The notes: generated by a model from the sequence alone, not told the origin. 64,000 nucleotides of DNA from Paralithodes platypus (GCA_032716605.1 CM064505.1:44173464-44237463); one strand, 5' to 3'. Counted from the first letter of the stretch, positions 54,201 through 58,874 are shown. Program-made: numbers and translations.

Positions 54201-55078
54201 GTTGATGTAATTCCCCAGACTATCTGGTCGAACAGTCCTGAGTCTGGTAGGCCGAAGCCATCCAGATGCTCGGACCCCCGAAGGGGCCAGGGTGATATGA
54301 GAAGCAAAACACCATATTATTTTTATTATTACTGTATTATGTGAACGTGATATTTGGTAGGATATTATATATTTATTAGTTACAGAGATACAGTAGGTAT
54401 AAACCTAATCATATTTTCACCAAATATGCCTGAGTGGGGCGATTGGCACATAAATACAAACCCTGGAGTGTAAGAGTTAAGGGGGGGTCATCGGCTTTTT
54501 TTTTTTATCTAATCTCTCCTTTTCTCTTTCCCTGGCTTGTATCCATTCGGCCCCATTCAGCCAACTGTTTTAAGACGTTTATCCCCATTCAGGTGTCGAT
54601 ATCTTCCTGGCAAGCGATAGCAAGTCAGCATTGTATGGAGAAATCCGGCTTTGCCGGAGAAATTTTTCTATCGAGAAATGTACAAATTTAGCTTGCTGTC
54701 AAAACAAAAATATATATATGGTGGCTCGCTGGATAGGGTTAAGCGTCTTAAAACAGTAGGCTGAATGGGGCCGAATGGATACAAGCCAAAGAGAGAGGGA
54801 GAGAAAGAGAAGACAAGCGAGGTGGGCTCCCTTAAGTGGTATCAACGTTTTAAAGCTTTCGCCAATGCCTCCGACTAAACAATGATTCCCTCCTGCAGGT
54901 ATACGTGATATACGACGTAATCAAATACTGCAGGGAAGTATGTCTGGAGATTTGTCACCACCTCAACATTAAACTCTTCACCATTGTCCCCAAACTGCCG
55001 GCCGGGACCAGACACGAGAAGAACGGCAACTCCACCAAATATATGACGCGCAGCAAGAGTAAAGTCACTGCCAACTGA
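26269..55078 (+). CDS. Choline/ethanolamine phosphotransferase (CEPT1/CHPT1-like)
   Basis: The enzyme transfers phosphocholine or phosphoethanolamine from the CDP-alcohol to diacylglycerol, the last step of the Kennedy pathway, in endoplasmic reticulum or Golgi membranes. Coding exons are 26269-26490, 31403-31550, 32472-32594, 33142-33245, one of three exon-5 variants, 51904-52062, 53317-53442 and 54899-55078. All phases match and the product is 398 aa with exon 5a or 397 with 5b or 5c, the usual size for the family. The diagnostic DG-x2-AR-x8-G-x3-D-x3-D motif is complete: DGKQARR, then [13 protein letters not shown]-terminal ([20 protein letters not shown]) and later segments ([39 protein letters not shown] [12 protein letters not shown]) match the CEPT/CHPT branch better than the EPT1 branch. 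The start ATG at 26269 follows an acceptor at 26232, so an upstream exon is expected. Confidence 0.95.
26491..27014. other. Intron 1, proximal part
   Basis: No exon or known repeat recognised. Open frames here lack domains. Confidence 0.4.
27015..27285. repeat. 38-bp minisatellite, about seven copies
   Basis: Near-identical units of 38 bp containing ATTCCATAGACACTTTCTAA and ACTCAATATAATCATCTA, in intron 1. A slightly diverged unit precedes them. Confidence 0.95.
27286..27830. other. Intron 1 spacer
   Basis: A short LINE-tail phrase (GATCCCAAGAGGGTGGCCAT) lies at 27387. Nothing else is recognised. Confidence 0.4.
27832..27998 (+). mobile_element. RTE-like LINE 3' fragment, plus strand
   Basis: Reads [18 protein letters not shown] at 27847, then a non-coding tail whose reverse complement (GAGCTGCCTCACTTGTCA) appears in the fragment at 28262. 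The two fragments point towards each other. Confidence 0.6.
28262..28870 (-). mobile_element. RTE-like LINE fragment with reverse transcriptase C-terminus
   Basis: A minus-strand frame of about 163 codons carries the typical C-terminal block: [20 protein letters not shown], then [39 protein letters not shown] and [15 protein letters not shown] non-coding tail continues to 28262. The reverse transcriptase core is absent. It is the reference copy for several poorer fragments in this window. Confidence 0.85.
28965..29165. repeat. Inverted pair around ATCATGACCT
   Basis: The phrase GTAAGTAGGCGAGAAATCAT at 28976 is mirrored by ATGATTTCTTGCCTACTTAC at 29138, giving a hairpin-capable unit of about 180 bp in intron 1. 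Family unknown. Confidence 0.7.
29383..29840 (-). mobile_element. LINE 3' fragment, fuller copy
   Basis: The minus-strand frame reads [59 protein letters not shown] and [12 protein letters not shown], which is the C-terminal region of a non-LTR reverse transcriptase. A homopolymer-rich tail lies at 29358-29385. The 674-987 copy is a shorter version. Confidence 0.8.
29841..30820. other. Intron 1 spacer
   Basis: No exon recognised. A short open stretch at 30530-30770 resembles the fragmentary style of retroelement reverse transcriptase (GVHQGSV-like) but is too poor to assign. Confidence 0.35.
30825..31212. repeat. 25-bp minisatellite, about 15 copies
   Basis: Tandem GTACAGTGGTGTATACCCAT plus GCGCA or GTGCA. 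A single C/T variant at the GCGCA position distinguishes copies. All frames are open on both strands because the unit lacks stops, so these are artefacts. Confidence 0.95.
31403..31550 (+). CDS. Phosphotransferase exon 2, catalytic motif
   Basis: Acceptor AACAG ends at 31402 and donor GTTAGT starts at 31551. It codes membrane segment 2 and the whole CDP-alcohol phosphotransferase signature ([15 protein letters not shown] and [14 protein letters not shown]). All metal-binding Asp residues (D-G and D-x3-D) are present. Ends phase 1. Confidence 0.95.
31581..31805. mobile_element. P1 palindromic MITE, full copy
   Basis: About 225 bp with inverted ends of roughly 50 bp: TTGACCACTTGCGAGTTTCG on the left and its near-complement CTCGCAAGTGGTCA on the right. 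The AT-rich centre has no coding capacity. A poly-T run follows at 31815-31838. Confidence 0.9.
31921..32325 (+). mobile_element. SINE of the CCCCAAGCTGCC family
   Basis: Nearly full body from GTTGTTGTTGTTCCCCAAGC to TAGACCAGCCCATCACC, without a recognisable tRNA head. It is flanked by repeats of AGGATTCATAG (31910 and 32324), a likely 11-bp target-site duplication. Confidence 0.85.
32472..32594 (+). CDS. Phosphotransferase exon 3
   Basis: Acceptor TTTCAG ends at 32471 and donor GTACGT starts at 32595. It codes membrane segment 3 and the conserved [10 protein letters not shown] and [10 protein letters not shown]. Phase 1 at both ends. Confidence 0.95.
32633..32735 (+). repeat. ~100-bp dispersed repeat R1
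   Basis: Begins TTAAGCGTTGTTTCCACAT and ends TTTTGCAAGTTTTACATTAT, about 40 bp downstream of exon 3. Confidence 0.85.
32790..32870 (+). mobile_element. tRNA-derived SINE
   Basis: Box-A-like GTCGGGTGGTGTAATGGTTT and box-B-like GAGTTCAAATCCTGGGAGG. The reverse-oriented relatives at 58085 and 59350 share the GGTGTAATGGTTTAGATGCT phrase. Confidence 0.7.
33142..33245 (+). CDS. Phosphotransferase exon 4
   Basis: Acceptor TTTGCAG ends at 33141 and donor GTATGT starts at 33246. It codes [20 protein letters not shown] and membrane segment 4. Phase 1 in, phase 0 out. Confidence 0.95.
33353..33485 (+). pseudogene. Decayed tandem copy of exon 4 and its donor
   Basis: Aligns by eye with 33165-33295: GGATGTTACAGAAGCTCAGT against GGATGTTACGGAAGCTCAGT, then the donor region GAAGATATGTTAAA against GAAGGTATGTTAAA. 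The first donor base pair is lost (GATATGT), indels break the frame, and no acceptor precedes it. It cannot act as an exon. Confidence 0.8.
33624..33690 (-). repeat. Partial R1 repeat
   Basis: Reverse-strand copy with TAATGTAAAACTTGCAAAAT and ACACAGTAAAAAGACAAAC, truncated before the GCGATTTTG end. Confidence 0.75.
33700..34158. other. Intron 4 spacer
   Basis: No exon recognised. The region ends in the acceptor GTTTTCAG of exon 5a. Confidence 0.5.
34159..34293 (+). CDS. Phosphotransferase exon 5, variant a
   Basis: Acceptor TTTTCAG ends at 34158 and donor GTAAGT starts at 34294. It codes 45 residues, [18 protein letters not shown] and onward, with a membrane segment ([18 protein letters not shown]) and ending [10 protein letters not shown]. 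Phase 0 at both ends. This variant most resembles the I-P-V-L...F-P-A-L pattern of vertebrate CEPT1, so it is probably the ancestral form. Confidence 0.9.
34681..35012. mobile_element. P1 MITE interrupted by an R1 repeat
   Basis: The left arm (TTGACCACTTCTGAGTTTCA) and right arm (CGGCTCCAACTTCCTTATAG, CAAGTGGCCAA) of P1 are separated by an R1 copy at 34820-34918 inserted in the AT-rich centre. Confidence 0.85.
34820..34918 (-). repeat. R1 repeat nested in P1
   Basis: TTGTAAAACTTGCAAAATAA to ATCGCTATGTGGAAACAACA. Its clean placement inside P1 shows that R1 inserts as a discrete unit. Confidence 0.85.
35168..35608. mobile_element. TTAA-flanked element with CCCGCAG ends
   Basis: TTAA at 35168-35171 and 35605-35608 bracket a 433-bp segment whose ends are inverted: CTCTTTCTCTGCGGG and CCCGCAGGAAAAGGG. 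No coding capacity. An end fragment of a related element begins near 14777. Confidence 0.75.
35609..36595. other. Intron spacer between exon-5 variants
   Basis: No exon or clear repeat recognised. AT-rich, with T-rich low complexity at 36340-36375. Confidence 0.4.
36596..36812. mobile_element. Mariner-like MITE
   Basis: Ends CCGTCGCGCTAATAAGTCAT and CATCACTTATTAGCGCGATT are inverted. The interior has TCAGATGTTGAATAGGGTGG. Confidence 0.85.
36998..37508. mobile_element. P2 MITE interrupted by another TTAA element
   Basis: Left arm TTAACCCCTTCTGTCTTTAT and right arm ACGTCGCCGGTAAAGGAGTT belong to P2. The centre is split at 37099-37412 by an unrelated TTAA-flanked element. Confidence 0.8.
37099..37412. 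mobile_element. TTAA-flanked element with CCTCATATGAGG ends
   Basis: TTAA at both borders (37099-37102, 37409-37412). Inverted ends hold GGATCCGAGAGGCCTCATAT and CCTCATATGAGGGC...GGATCCAGAGGG. Further CCTCATATGAGG palindromes occur inside. Non-coding. Confidence 0.85.
37537..37571. repeat. Poly-T tract
   Basis: About 35 consecutive T residues. Confidence 0.95.
37735..37900. mobile_element. P2-related MITE, partial
   Basis: Contains TTTATTCAGCTTAGGAAGG and ATGTCGCCGGCACAGAAGGC with GTTAA at 37892. The left end is not clear. Confidence 0.6.
38058..38100. repeat. CCTAA-type telomere-like tract
   Basis: Holds TAACCTAACCTAACC and CCTAACCTAACCTAAACC, a short degenerate run of the arthropod telomere pentamer on the complementary strand. 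Confidence 0.75.
38265..38694. repeat. 44-bp minisatellite, about ten copies
   Basis: Units of 44 bp with GTCCCAGGCCCGAGTATATT and CGTCAGTAGAGAAGTAACTC. Only a few single-base variants are seen (TAGATAAG in the first, CCAGACCTG in the third). Confidence 0.95.
39205..39328 (+). pseudogene. Decayed duplicate of the exon-5b upstream flank
   Basis: The phrases CATCATCTGAATTCCAGGAA, GAAAATGGAGT and AACTTGATAATTAA followed by ATTTATTCCAGGATTG align by eye with CACCATCTGCATACCAGGGA, GAAAATTGAGT and ACTCATAATTAA and TTTAGATTCCAGGAAC before exon 5b. The acceptor AG used by 5b is missing (TTTAT for TTTAG). Coding similarity fades within about 20 bp, where a pogo-like element begins. Confidence 0.55.
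39327..39613. mobile_element. Pogo/Tigger-like MITE
   Basis: Ends TACAGTACAGGTTTCCCTCA and TCGAGGGTGATCTGTA are inverted and bordered by TA. The interior holds a tandem duplication of about 78 bp with GGTTTGCTATATGATTTTAA (39419-39585). No transposase. Confidence 0.7.
39640..39857. mobile_element. P2 MITE, full copy
   Basis: TTAACCCCTTCTGTACCGGT to GTTGCGGTACAGAAGGGGTT with AA. TTAA at both ends. The two arms are near reverse complements. Confidence 0.9.
39860..40300. other. Intron spacer
   Basis: No exon or repeat recognised. Confidence 0.4.
40300..40408 (-). repeat. R1 repeat
   Basis: TTAAAATGTAAAACTTGCAA to ATCGCTATGTGGAAACAACG, reverse orientation. An open frame across it is not a gene. 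Confidence 0.9.
40770..40901 (+). CDS. Phosphotransferase exon 5, variant b
   Basis: Acceptor CCCCTTTAG ends at 40769 and donor GTGAGT starts at 40902. It codes 44 residues, [18 protein letters not shown] and onward to [12 protein letters not shown]. Phase 0 at both ends, as required by exons 4 and 6. Another AG at 40776 would put a stop in frame, so the upstream AG is the right one. It replaces the membrane half of variant a and keeps the NGST segment. Confidence 0.9.
41160..41460 (-). mobile_element. RTE-like LINE 3' fragment
   Basis: Matches 28262-28660 in the same orientation with TCCTAATGGCGGTGCTTCAA, CAGAGCTGCCTCACTTGTCA and TCTGAAGCATATGTCATAGC, but with internal deletions. Confidence 0.75.
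41461..42048. other. Intron spacer with short tandem repeats
   Basis: Four copies of a 16-17-bp unit TTGTTCTTCATAGTATT lie at 41656-41720, and a TCA-rich run at 41850-41945. No exon seen. Confidence 0.6.
42050..42156 (-). repeat. R1 repeat
   Basis: TTAAAATGTAAAACTTGCAA to ATCGCTATGTAGAAACAACG. Confidence 0.9.
42638..42718 (-). mobile_element. tRNA-derived SINE head
   Basis: On the minus strand, box-A-like ATCCGGTGGCTCACTGCAGG and box-B-like GGGGTCGAGTCTCCCG. No acceptor stem, so not a working tRNA. Confidence 0.55.
42719..43248. other. Intron spacer
   Basis: Contains a short direct repeat (AGTCCCGCCACAACACTACC at 42875 and AAATCTTGCCACAACACTGC at 43080). No exon recognised. Confidence 0.45.
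43250..43665 (+). mobile_element. SINE of the CCCCAAGCTGCC family
   Basis: Starts with a GTT microsatellite and TTCCCCAAGCTGCCTGGCC, contains the full body with GTGACCGAAGCCACTCCATG, and ends TAGACCAGCCCATCGCC. TATGTAGT and CATGTAGT flank it, a possible target-site duplication. Confidence 0.85.
44112..44334. mobile_element. P1 palindromic MITE, full copy
   Basis: TTGACTACTTGCGAGTTTCA and CTGAAACTCGCAAGTGGTCA are the inverted ends. About 223 bp. Confidence 0.9.
44411..44625. mobile_element. Mariner-like MITE
   Basis: CACTAATAAGTCATGTCTCA at the left and GATCATTTATTAGGCCGACT at the right, with the TTGAATAGGGTGGGTAAGTG interior. Confidence 0.8.
44751..44822. repeat. (CT)n microsatellite
   Basis: CT dinucleotides with two CTAT interruptions. 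A T-rich (TTTA)n tract follows at 44955-45010. Confidence 0.95.
45292..45955. mobile_element. P1 MITE interrupted by a TTAA element
   Basis: The left P1 arm (GACTACTTGCGAGTTTTAGG) runs from 45292 to 45474. The right arm (GGCTCCAACTTCCTTATAGA, CTGGCAAGTGATCA) is at 45914-45955. The gap is an unrelated TTAA-flanked insertion. Confidence 0.85.
45475..45913. mobile_element. TTAA-flanked element with CCCACTGAGC ends
   Basis: TTAA at 45475-45478 and 45910-45913. Inverted ends CCCACTGAGCCCCAG and CTGGTACTCAGCGGG (3 mismatches in 15). It is 431 bp long with no coding capacity. Removing it and one TTAA restores a continuous P1 element, which fits a piggyBac-type insertion. Confidence 0.85.
46033..46415. 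mobile_element. TTAA-type palindromic repeat, family B
   Basis: Begins TTAAGGGGGCCCAGC and ends CACCCCCCCTTAA. It has TATCCATTCGGCCTACTG on the left and GGGCCCGAATGGATACAAG on the right. An A/T-rich centre is at 46170-46205. Confidence 0.8.
46673..46804 (+). CDS. Phosphotransferase exon 5, variant c
   Basis: Acceptor TCTCTTTCAG ends at 46672 and donor GTGAGT starts at 46805. It codes 44 residues, [18 protein letters not shown] and onward to [12 protein letters not shown]. Phase 0 at both ends. The membrane half differs from variants a and b almost throughout, whereas the last ten residues are nearly identical. Confidence 0.9.
46886..47477. mobile_element. Pogo/Tigger-like element with nested R1
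   Basis: Ends TACAGTAAAACCTTGCCCAT and GGATGGGAGGGGTTCTACTGTA (split as GGATGGGAGGGG and TTCTACTGTA) are inverted and bordered by TA. Internal TCTGGATGGCTGA repeats add further palindromes. An R1 copy is inserted at 47028-47130. No transposase frame. Confidence 0.75.
47028..47130 (-). repeat. R1 repeat nested in pogo-like element
   Basis: AATACTTGCAAAATAAACAA to ATCGCTATGTGGAAATAACG. Confidence 0.85.
47864..48078. mobile_element. P2 MITE, full copy
   Basis: TTAACCCCTTCTGTACCGGC to GACGTCTGCGGTACAGAAGG. The right TTAA is replaced by AATGAA. A diverged relative occupies about 47549-47750. Confidence 0.8.
48230..48380. repeat. ~50-bp imperfect tandem repeat, three copies
   Basis: Units share GAGTGGTTTTGTAATA and ACAATTGAAGGTAGCAT. 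The third copy is diverged. Confidence 0.7.
48381..49425. other. Intron spacer
   Basis: No exon seen. A LINE-tail phrase (GATCCCCAAGAGGGTGGCCA) is at 49288, continuing to about 49410. Confidence 0.4.
49427..49515 (-). repeat. R1 repeat
   Basis: TTATAATGTAAAACTTGCAA to CAAAATCGCTATGTACC. The end beyond GCTATGT is lost. Confidence 0.85.
49690..50110 (-). mobile_element. RTE-like LINE 3' fragment split by a MITE
   Basis: GTTCAGAGCTGCCTCACTTG at 49748 and CTTGGTGCAGCTCCCTCC at 50042 match the 28262 fragment. Between them lies the MITE at 49801-50015. Confidence 0.7.
49801..50015. mobile_element. MITE with AGTCACACGAGC ends
   Basis: AAGCCGGAGTCACACGAGCC at the left and CGCTCGTGTGACAGCGGCTT at the right are inverted. 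A second copy is at 62252-62467. The unit is about 215 bp and non-coding. Confidence 0.8.
50178..50260. repeat. ACATAAGA-type repeat segment
   Basis: GATCTGCCTTGTGTGGGCCG and CTCCCATTTTCTTATGTTCT, matching 13062 and, inverted, 16381. Confidence 0.65.
50480..50600 (+). mobile_element. tRNA-derived SINE
   Basis: Box-A-like GGTCTTGATAGCGTAATGCA and box-B-like TAGGTTCGAGTCCTTGG, followed by a CATTAATTGAATTTAG tail also found near 59600. Confidence 0.65.
50601..51180. other. Intron spacer
   Basis: No exon or repeat recognised apart from a short GGCCAAGTCGGCCACCC phrase at 50643. Confidence 0.4.
51181..51310 (+). mobile_element. Poly-T and RTE-like LINE tail fragment
   Basis: About 33 T at 51181-51213, then GGCAGACTGAGAGTGAGGTG-type sequence shared with 19950-20030. 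Confidence 0.6.
51465..51545 (-). mobile_element. tRNA-derived SINE head, well preserved
   Basis: On the minus strand, GCCGTAGCGCGGTTGGTAGA (box A), a TGCATA-containing anticodon-like loop and GTCGGCAGTTCGAGTCTG (box B). The acceptor arms do not pair, so this is a tRNA-derived head and not a tRNA gene. Confidence 0.65.
51904..52062 (+). CDS. Phosphotransferase exon 6
   Basis: Acceptor CTCCCAG ends at 51903 and donor GTAAGT starts at 52063. It codes [20 protein letters not shown] and [18 protein letters not shown], two membrane segments. Phase 0 at both ends. It joins directly to the NGST-(V/I)-A end of any exon-5 variant. Confidence 0.95.
52108..52465 (-). mobile_element. TTAA-type repeat, family A
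   Basis: Starts TTAAGGGGAGACTGACCG and ends CGGTCCGCCTCCCCATAA. It contains TTTCCTCCCTAGACCTCCAT and CAAAGGCCGGTTCC. Confidence 0.85.
52493..52650. mobile_element. P2-like MITE, partial
   Basis: TTAACCCATTCAATACCGGT and TTTAGGAAGGACATCTATC. The right end is replaced by a SINE. Confidence 0.6.
52660..52805 (-). mobile_element. tRNA-derived SINE
   Basis: On the minus strand, TTGGTGGTGTAATGGTTAAG (box A) and AACCCGGGTTCGAATCCTGG (box B), then a body ending in CATTAATTTCATTGG. It is the same family as 59350-59500. Confidence 0.8.
53042..53254. mobile_element. Mariner-like MITE
   Basis: TACAGTCGCGCTAATAAGTC and GACATTACTGATTAGCGCGA plus CTGTA. TA borders on both sides. Confidence 0.85.
53317..53442 (+). 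CDS. Phosphotransferase exon 7
   Basis: Acceptor GGCCAG ends at 53316 and donor GTAAGT starts at 53443. It codes [20 protein letters not shown] and [20 protein letters not shown]. The VAHMTKSEM stretch is strongly conserved in the CEPT/CHPT family. Phase 0 at both ends. Confidence 0.95.
53415..54035 (+). repeat. ~six tandem copies of exon-7 end plus donor
   Basis: The exon end GAGAAAATGCTACTTTATAT with the donor and following intron (TTAGCATTAGAGGATTTTAG) is repeated at about 53587, 53680, 53810, 53905 and 54013, spaced 90-175 bp. The copy at 53905 keeps a GTAAGTAATAACA donor-like phrase. All copies have diverged and most have lost GT. Confidence 0.85.
54064..54172 (+). repeat. R1 repeat
   Basis: TAGTAAGCGTTGTTTCCACA to TTTGCAAGTTTTACATTTTA. 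Confidence 0.9.
54180..54305 (+). mobile_element. Diverged SINE fragment
   Basis: GTAGTTGTTGTTGTTGATGT, TTCCCCAGACTATCTGGTCG and ACCCCCGAAGGGGCCAGG. Distantly like the CCCCAAGCTGCC family. Confidence 0.5.
54478..54836. mobile_element. TTAA-type palindromic repeat, family B
   Basis: TTAAGGGGGGGTCATCGGC to GAGGTGGGCTCCCTTAA with inverted arms around TATATATATGGTGGC. It ends about 60 bp before the final exon. Confidence 0.85.
54899..55078 (+). CDS. Phosphotransferase exon 8, last coding
   Basis: Acceptor CCTGCAG ends at 54898 and stop TGA is at 55076-55078. It codes the end of the final membrane segment ([20 protein letters not shown]), then [11 protein letters not shown] and a basic, Ser/Thr-rich tail. 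Confidence 0.95.
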   Translation, partial: VYVIYDVIKYCREVCLEICHHLNIKLFTIVPKLPAGTRHEKNGNSTKYMTRSKSKVTAN

Positions 55079-55104
55079 GTGTGTGCGCGTTGTGGATGTA
55101 TGTG

Positions 55105-55139
<35 letters not shown>

Positions 55140-55300
55140 AGTCATGTCTGTTGTCCGTAGTCTTAAGCAAAAGAGAGGTTTCCCGTTCCCCTTTATGAAA
55201 TTTTGTAAGTCTTAGATAATTCCTCACTTTATGTTGGTACAGAAAAAAAAAAAATCTTTCCGAGCCTGCAGATCTGGAACCTCAAGGCTTTCAGACTCAG
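55079..55300 (+). other. Start of phosphotransferase 3' untranslated region
   Basis: Non-coding after the stop. A TG microsatellite at 55099-55137. An AATAAA is at 55371-55376, inside the following pogo-like element, and another at 56032-56037. Either could serve for polyadenylation. Confidence 0.5.
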
Positions 55301-55301
55301 T

Positions 55302-55878
55302 ACAGTAGTTCCTCACCTAATGTTCCTGATTAACAAGACTTTAACCCGTGAACTGCTAGAACCTGTTCAAAATAAAAGGTAAAGTTGAGGGAAGGTGGGG
55401 TATAAATATATTATTGGTCATACAGGCATTCCTCACCGATAGTTCCCTCATTTGTAGTTGCTAAATTATTAAATTTTTCATTTATTAGGACACAAAAGTC
55501 ACTTGTTAATAATGGTTTATCAAGAAGTTGTAAATTAGAAAAAAAAAAAAAAAAAAAAAAAATATATATATATAATTATATGCTTCACTTAAGTAGTTTA
55601 ATTTAACCCCTACTGTACCATAGGGTAGTACCATAAAAGTCCCCTCCAGTCCCAAGTAATGTGGCCAAAATGGCAAGATATAACAACCTCCCCCCTCAAA
55701 AGATGGAGGAATACTGCCTCTCCCAGTTTGTAGAGGCTTGGATATAAGCTGCCTGATACTGGCAGTTACAAGGATCGTATATTACTGATGGCTCTCTGCC
55801 GTAGCTGGGACTGGACGGGTTAAAGTCTCAATATCCAGGAACCATAACTACAACTTTAAGTGAGGCATTACTGTACTG
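55302..55878. mobile_element. Pogo/Tigger-like element
   Basis: TACAGTAGTTCCTCACCTAA at the left and TTAAGTGAGGCATTACTGTA at the right are inverted and bordered by TA. An A run (55539-55561) and TA repeats are internal. No transposase frame. Confidence 0.65.
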
Positions 55879-56070
55879 TATTTATATAGCTTTTGTTCAC
55901 TACTGTATAGGGAAGCTAACACATCTCCCACGTCTTGAAAACATATTCTTGATAAACGAAACTTTCAGTAAAGCAAATTCCTCCCCAAATTTTCTTGTAA
56001 ATATGCACCATTTTTTAATCATTCACAAATTAATAAAGAAACATGACAATTTTTAAGTTGGTTTTCCACA

Positions 56071-56282
56071 ATTAACCCGTTCAGTACCGGTGACGTATTT
56101 TGTGATTGATTTCAGTTACATTTAGACATTTGTTCAGCTTATGAAGGATATATAGTTAAAAGGAATAATTGAGATTGTTTGTAGGCTTTTAATGGGTAGA
56201 CGTCCTGCTTAAACTGGATAAAATTGTCTAATAATAGCCAGAAAAAAGTTAAAAGGACGTCGCCGATACGGAAGGGGTTAAT
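56071..56282. mobile_element. P2 MITE, full copy
   Basis: TTAACCCGTTCAGTACCGGT to GACGTCGCCGATACGGAAGG with GGTTAA. TTAA on both sides. Confidence 0.9.
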
Positions 56283-56760
56283 GAACTATGTAGAAATGAA
56301 ACTACCGGTACCTAAAATAAGGAGACTTTAAGTGATGACCATGACAACAATTTTGGTTGAAGTGGTGAGGGTAAATATAATATGTTAAGTTATTATTTCT
56401 TTCATCACTAGGGTGGAGTGACCAATTATACACTGTTGTCCAGTTGACTACTGTACCTTTTATTTTTTTATTTTTTTTTCTTTCTTCTTCCAACTACTCC
56501 CTCTCGGGCATAGGCTGATAGCCTTTACACTCTACCGCTGAACACGGTGAGGCCCGTGAGGTCTTGCTCCAGTCTAGGGAGTGAGACATGCGAAGCTTCA
56601 CGGCTCGAAGCAACTCCATCTCTGAAGCCGACTCGCCTCTGTGCTTCACAGTCTCATCCCCCCAGACTCGGACCCTCACTCTCAGAACGCCACCTATTGA
56701 GCAATTAACTCACTAGGCATTGCCCCTTTGTAGCATATTTTTGAATATGGGAATATTCAT
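56283..56760. other. Spacer with low-complexity tract
   Basis: A GC-richer segment at 56500-56700 has an open minus-strand frame of about 60 codons with no recognised domain. It could be a repeat remnant. Confidence 0.35.
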
Positions 56761-56764
56761 ACAA

Positions 56765-56952
56765 TGCTATTTAATCAGGGAACAATGAGGATATTCTTTT
56801 GGCATTTCGGAGTGCTGTGGTAATGCACTGATACTAGGTACAGCACAAATTCCATCCCAATAATATCTTCCCATTGACATATTGGGATTCGAACCCGGGT
56901 CCATTGGATTACCAGTCCAGTGGCAAGACCACTCCGCCACACCTCCCCTACT
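56765..56952 (-). mobile_element. tRNA-derived SINE
   Basis: On the minus strand, GGTGTGGCGGAGTGGTCTTG (box A), an anticodon-like CTGGTAA loop closed by CTGGA and TCCAA, and GGACCCGGGTTCGAATCCC (box B). The 3' acceptor strand does not pair with the 5' strand and a non-tRNA tail follows, so it is a SINE and not a tRNA. Confidence 0.7.
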
Positions 56953-57064
56953 GTACATGTCACTTGCCAGTTTCGGGCTATAATGATGTTGAATCGTTAA
57001 CATGATTCTGTATGTATGTATGTATATACCTGTACATAGAGGCACATATCCCATAGCTGCGTGG

Positions 57065-57200
57065 TGGCCGACTCGAGACAGAGTCCGAACAGGGACAACG
57101 CAACACAACATAAAAAACAAAATATAAATTCACACACATCTAGGTCGCCCAGGAGAAGACTCAGAGACCAAGGATCACTAGGGGCCTCCCAGAGAGGTTC
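57065..57200 (-). repeat. Dispersed repeat shared with 25345 and 61340
   Basis: Contains GACTCGAGACAGAGTCCGAA, AATTCACACACATCTAGGTC and CGCCCAGGAGAAGACTC. Confidence 0.7.
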
Positions 57201-57281
57201 TGGTCTTAGCAGGCATGATACTGTATTTGGAAGAATTAAAGCGTTATGCAAGTTAGTGATGGATAGAAAGATTGCTGTATG

Positions 57282-57488
57282 ATGGCGCTAATGAGTCATG
57301 TCTCAGCTGTCATTACATTTGGCTCGCTCTGAGCAGTATTAATGTCCGACAGATGTTGAACAGGGTGGGTAAATGTATATGTTTGTATATCTCACTCAAA
57401 AAGAAGAAATCATGTGTAAATATTGCTGATACCAATTATTGATCTAAATATACTTGGTACCGAGACATCACTCATTAGTCAGACTGTA
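57282..57488. mobile_element. Mariner-like MITE
   Basis: GGCGCTAATGAGTCATGTCT and GACATCACTCATTAGTCAGA with the TTGAACAGGGTGGGTAA interior. Confidence 0.8.
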
Positions 57489-57489
57489 C

Positions 57490-57604
57490 AGTATTTGGTT
57501 TTATGTATTTCTATATGCACTTGAACCGTAGTTTAGCTGGTAATGCTGCTAAATATGGATATCTACAGCTCCAACTTCCTTATAACCTGAAATTTAAGTG
57601 GTCA
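57490..57604. mobile_element. P1 MITE, right half
   Basis: GCTAAATATGGATATCTACA, GCTCCAACTTCCTTATAACC and AAGTGGTCAA. The left half is missing. Confidence 0.7.
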
Positions 57605-57956
57605 ATAATTACGCAATAGCAATAAAAAGATACAATGCCCATAAATATTGAGCCCAATTAGACTAATTAATTTAGTGTCAAAATACACCATAATTCTCAT
57701 ACATTTTGAAACTAGATTTATTGATCTAACTCAAATAATTTTTTGTGGGTAATATTTTGATTAACATTGTGTACTGTGAACTGGGGTGAATTCGGATATT
57801 TTTTTAGGTGTTATATACTTCATAACTCCGCGTAGAAGCGTCTGTTAGTTGTTATGTGTGCGATTAGTTTGCTTGGGAAACAGATTAACTTGCTCATGTA
57901 GTAATGTACACCCTATGTGGCGGATTGTGTTCTTTTATTTATAAATTATTATTTTA

Positions 57957-58058
57957 CTTAAGCGTTGTTTCCACATAGCTATTTTGATTAGTTGTTTTGT
58001 CTTTTTACTGTGTTCGTTAAGTTTTGGTTTGTTTATTTTGCAAGTTTTACATAATTAT
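57957..58058 (+). repeat. R1 repeat
   Basis: TTAAGCGTTGTTTCCACATA to TTTTGCAAGTTTTACATAAT. Confidence 0.9.
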
Positions 58059-58084
58059 TTGTATGAAAGATATTAAGTAACACC

Positions 58085-58230
58085 CCGTTCTTAACCTTAA
58101 TCATCCATTACAAACCCCAATGTACTTGAATAAACTAATGAAAGCATATGGTCCTCCCGGGATTCGAACTCGGGACACCACACCCAGAACATAAGCATCT
58201 AAACCATTACACCACCAACACAGTTAAAGG
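58085..58230 (-). mobile_element. tRNA-derived SINE
   Basis: On the minus strand, GGTGGTGTAATGGTTTAGAT (box A) and CGAGTTCGAATCCCGGGAG (box B). Body as in 32790. Confidence 0.8.
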
Positions 58231-58437
58231 TTGAGTACACAATCACTATTAATATCCATTTTCGAATTTTGGATATCAATCTAATCATGTACTCTGACCC
58301 AACTGCATTATGGAAAGCCTAATGTTTTAGTGAGAGGAAAGAACAATGAAGATCAAGATTAATATACAAGATTAATACTTTTTACCAATAAAATGTCCGA
58401 TTTCACCCCATTTCACTGCACTGATAGAACCTTACGT

Positions 58438-58630
58438 TCTATAAGGAAGTTGGAGCTGTAGACATCGATATTTAACAGAATTCTCGTGCTAAAGTGTGAT
58501 TGTAGTACATACAAGCAAATTCGACATACTTTTTATCCATCAGAAACTTGCATTATTATTGCATTTCTATAAAAATTATCGATGTTCACGGCTCCAACTT
58601 CCCTATAGCCTGAAACTCGCAAGTGGTCAA
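58438..58630. mobile_element. P1 MITE, left end truncated
   Basis: TCTATAAGGAAGTTGGAGCT to CTGAAACTCGCAAGTGGTCA. The first ~20 bp of the left arm are missing or replaced. Confidence 0.85.
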
Positions 58631-58874
58631 TTGGCTAGTCTCTCCTACCTCTTTTGAACAATAGCCAGTTTGTTTAACAGCATATAAATGCAAAGTTTTC
58701 ATTATTAGCAACATATTTAGCTTTCTGACGGTTAATTGAGATCATTTTAACCAATTGATTGCTAAAGGTTTTTTGTTACATTGATTTAAGCTATTTGTGT
58801 TTGTTTTTTTTTGGTTTTCGAGCACCAGTGAATTCTGCAGAAAAATTGGCGCTTGTGAGAAATAAGTAACATGC

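Noticed and set aside
56878..56950. Functional tRNA gene (GGT anticodon-like)
   Set aside because: Box A and B are present, but the acceptor arms do not pair and a SINE body follows.
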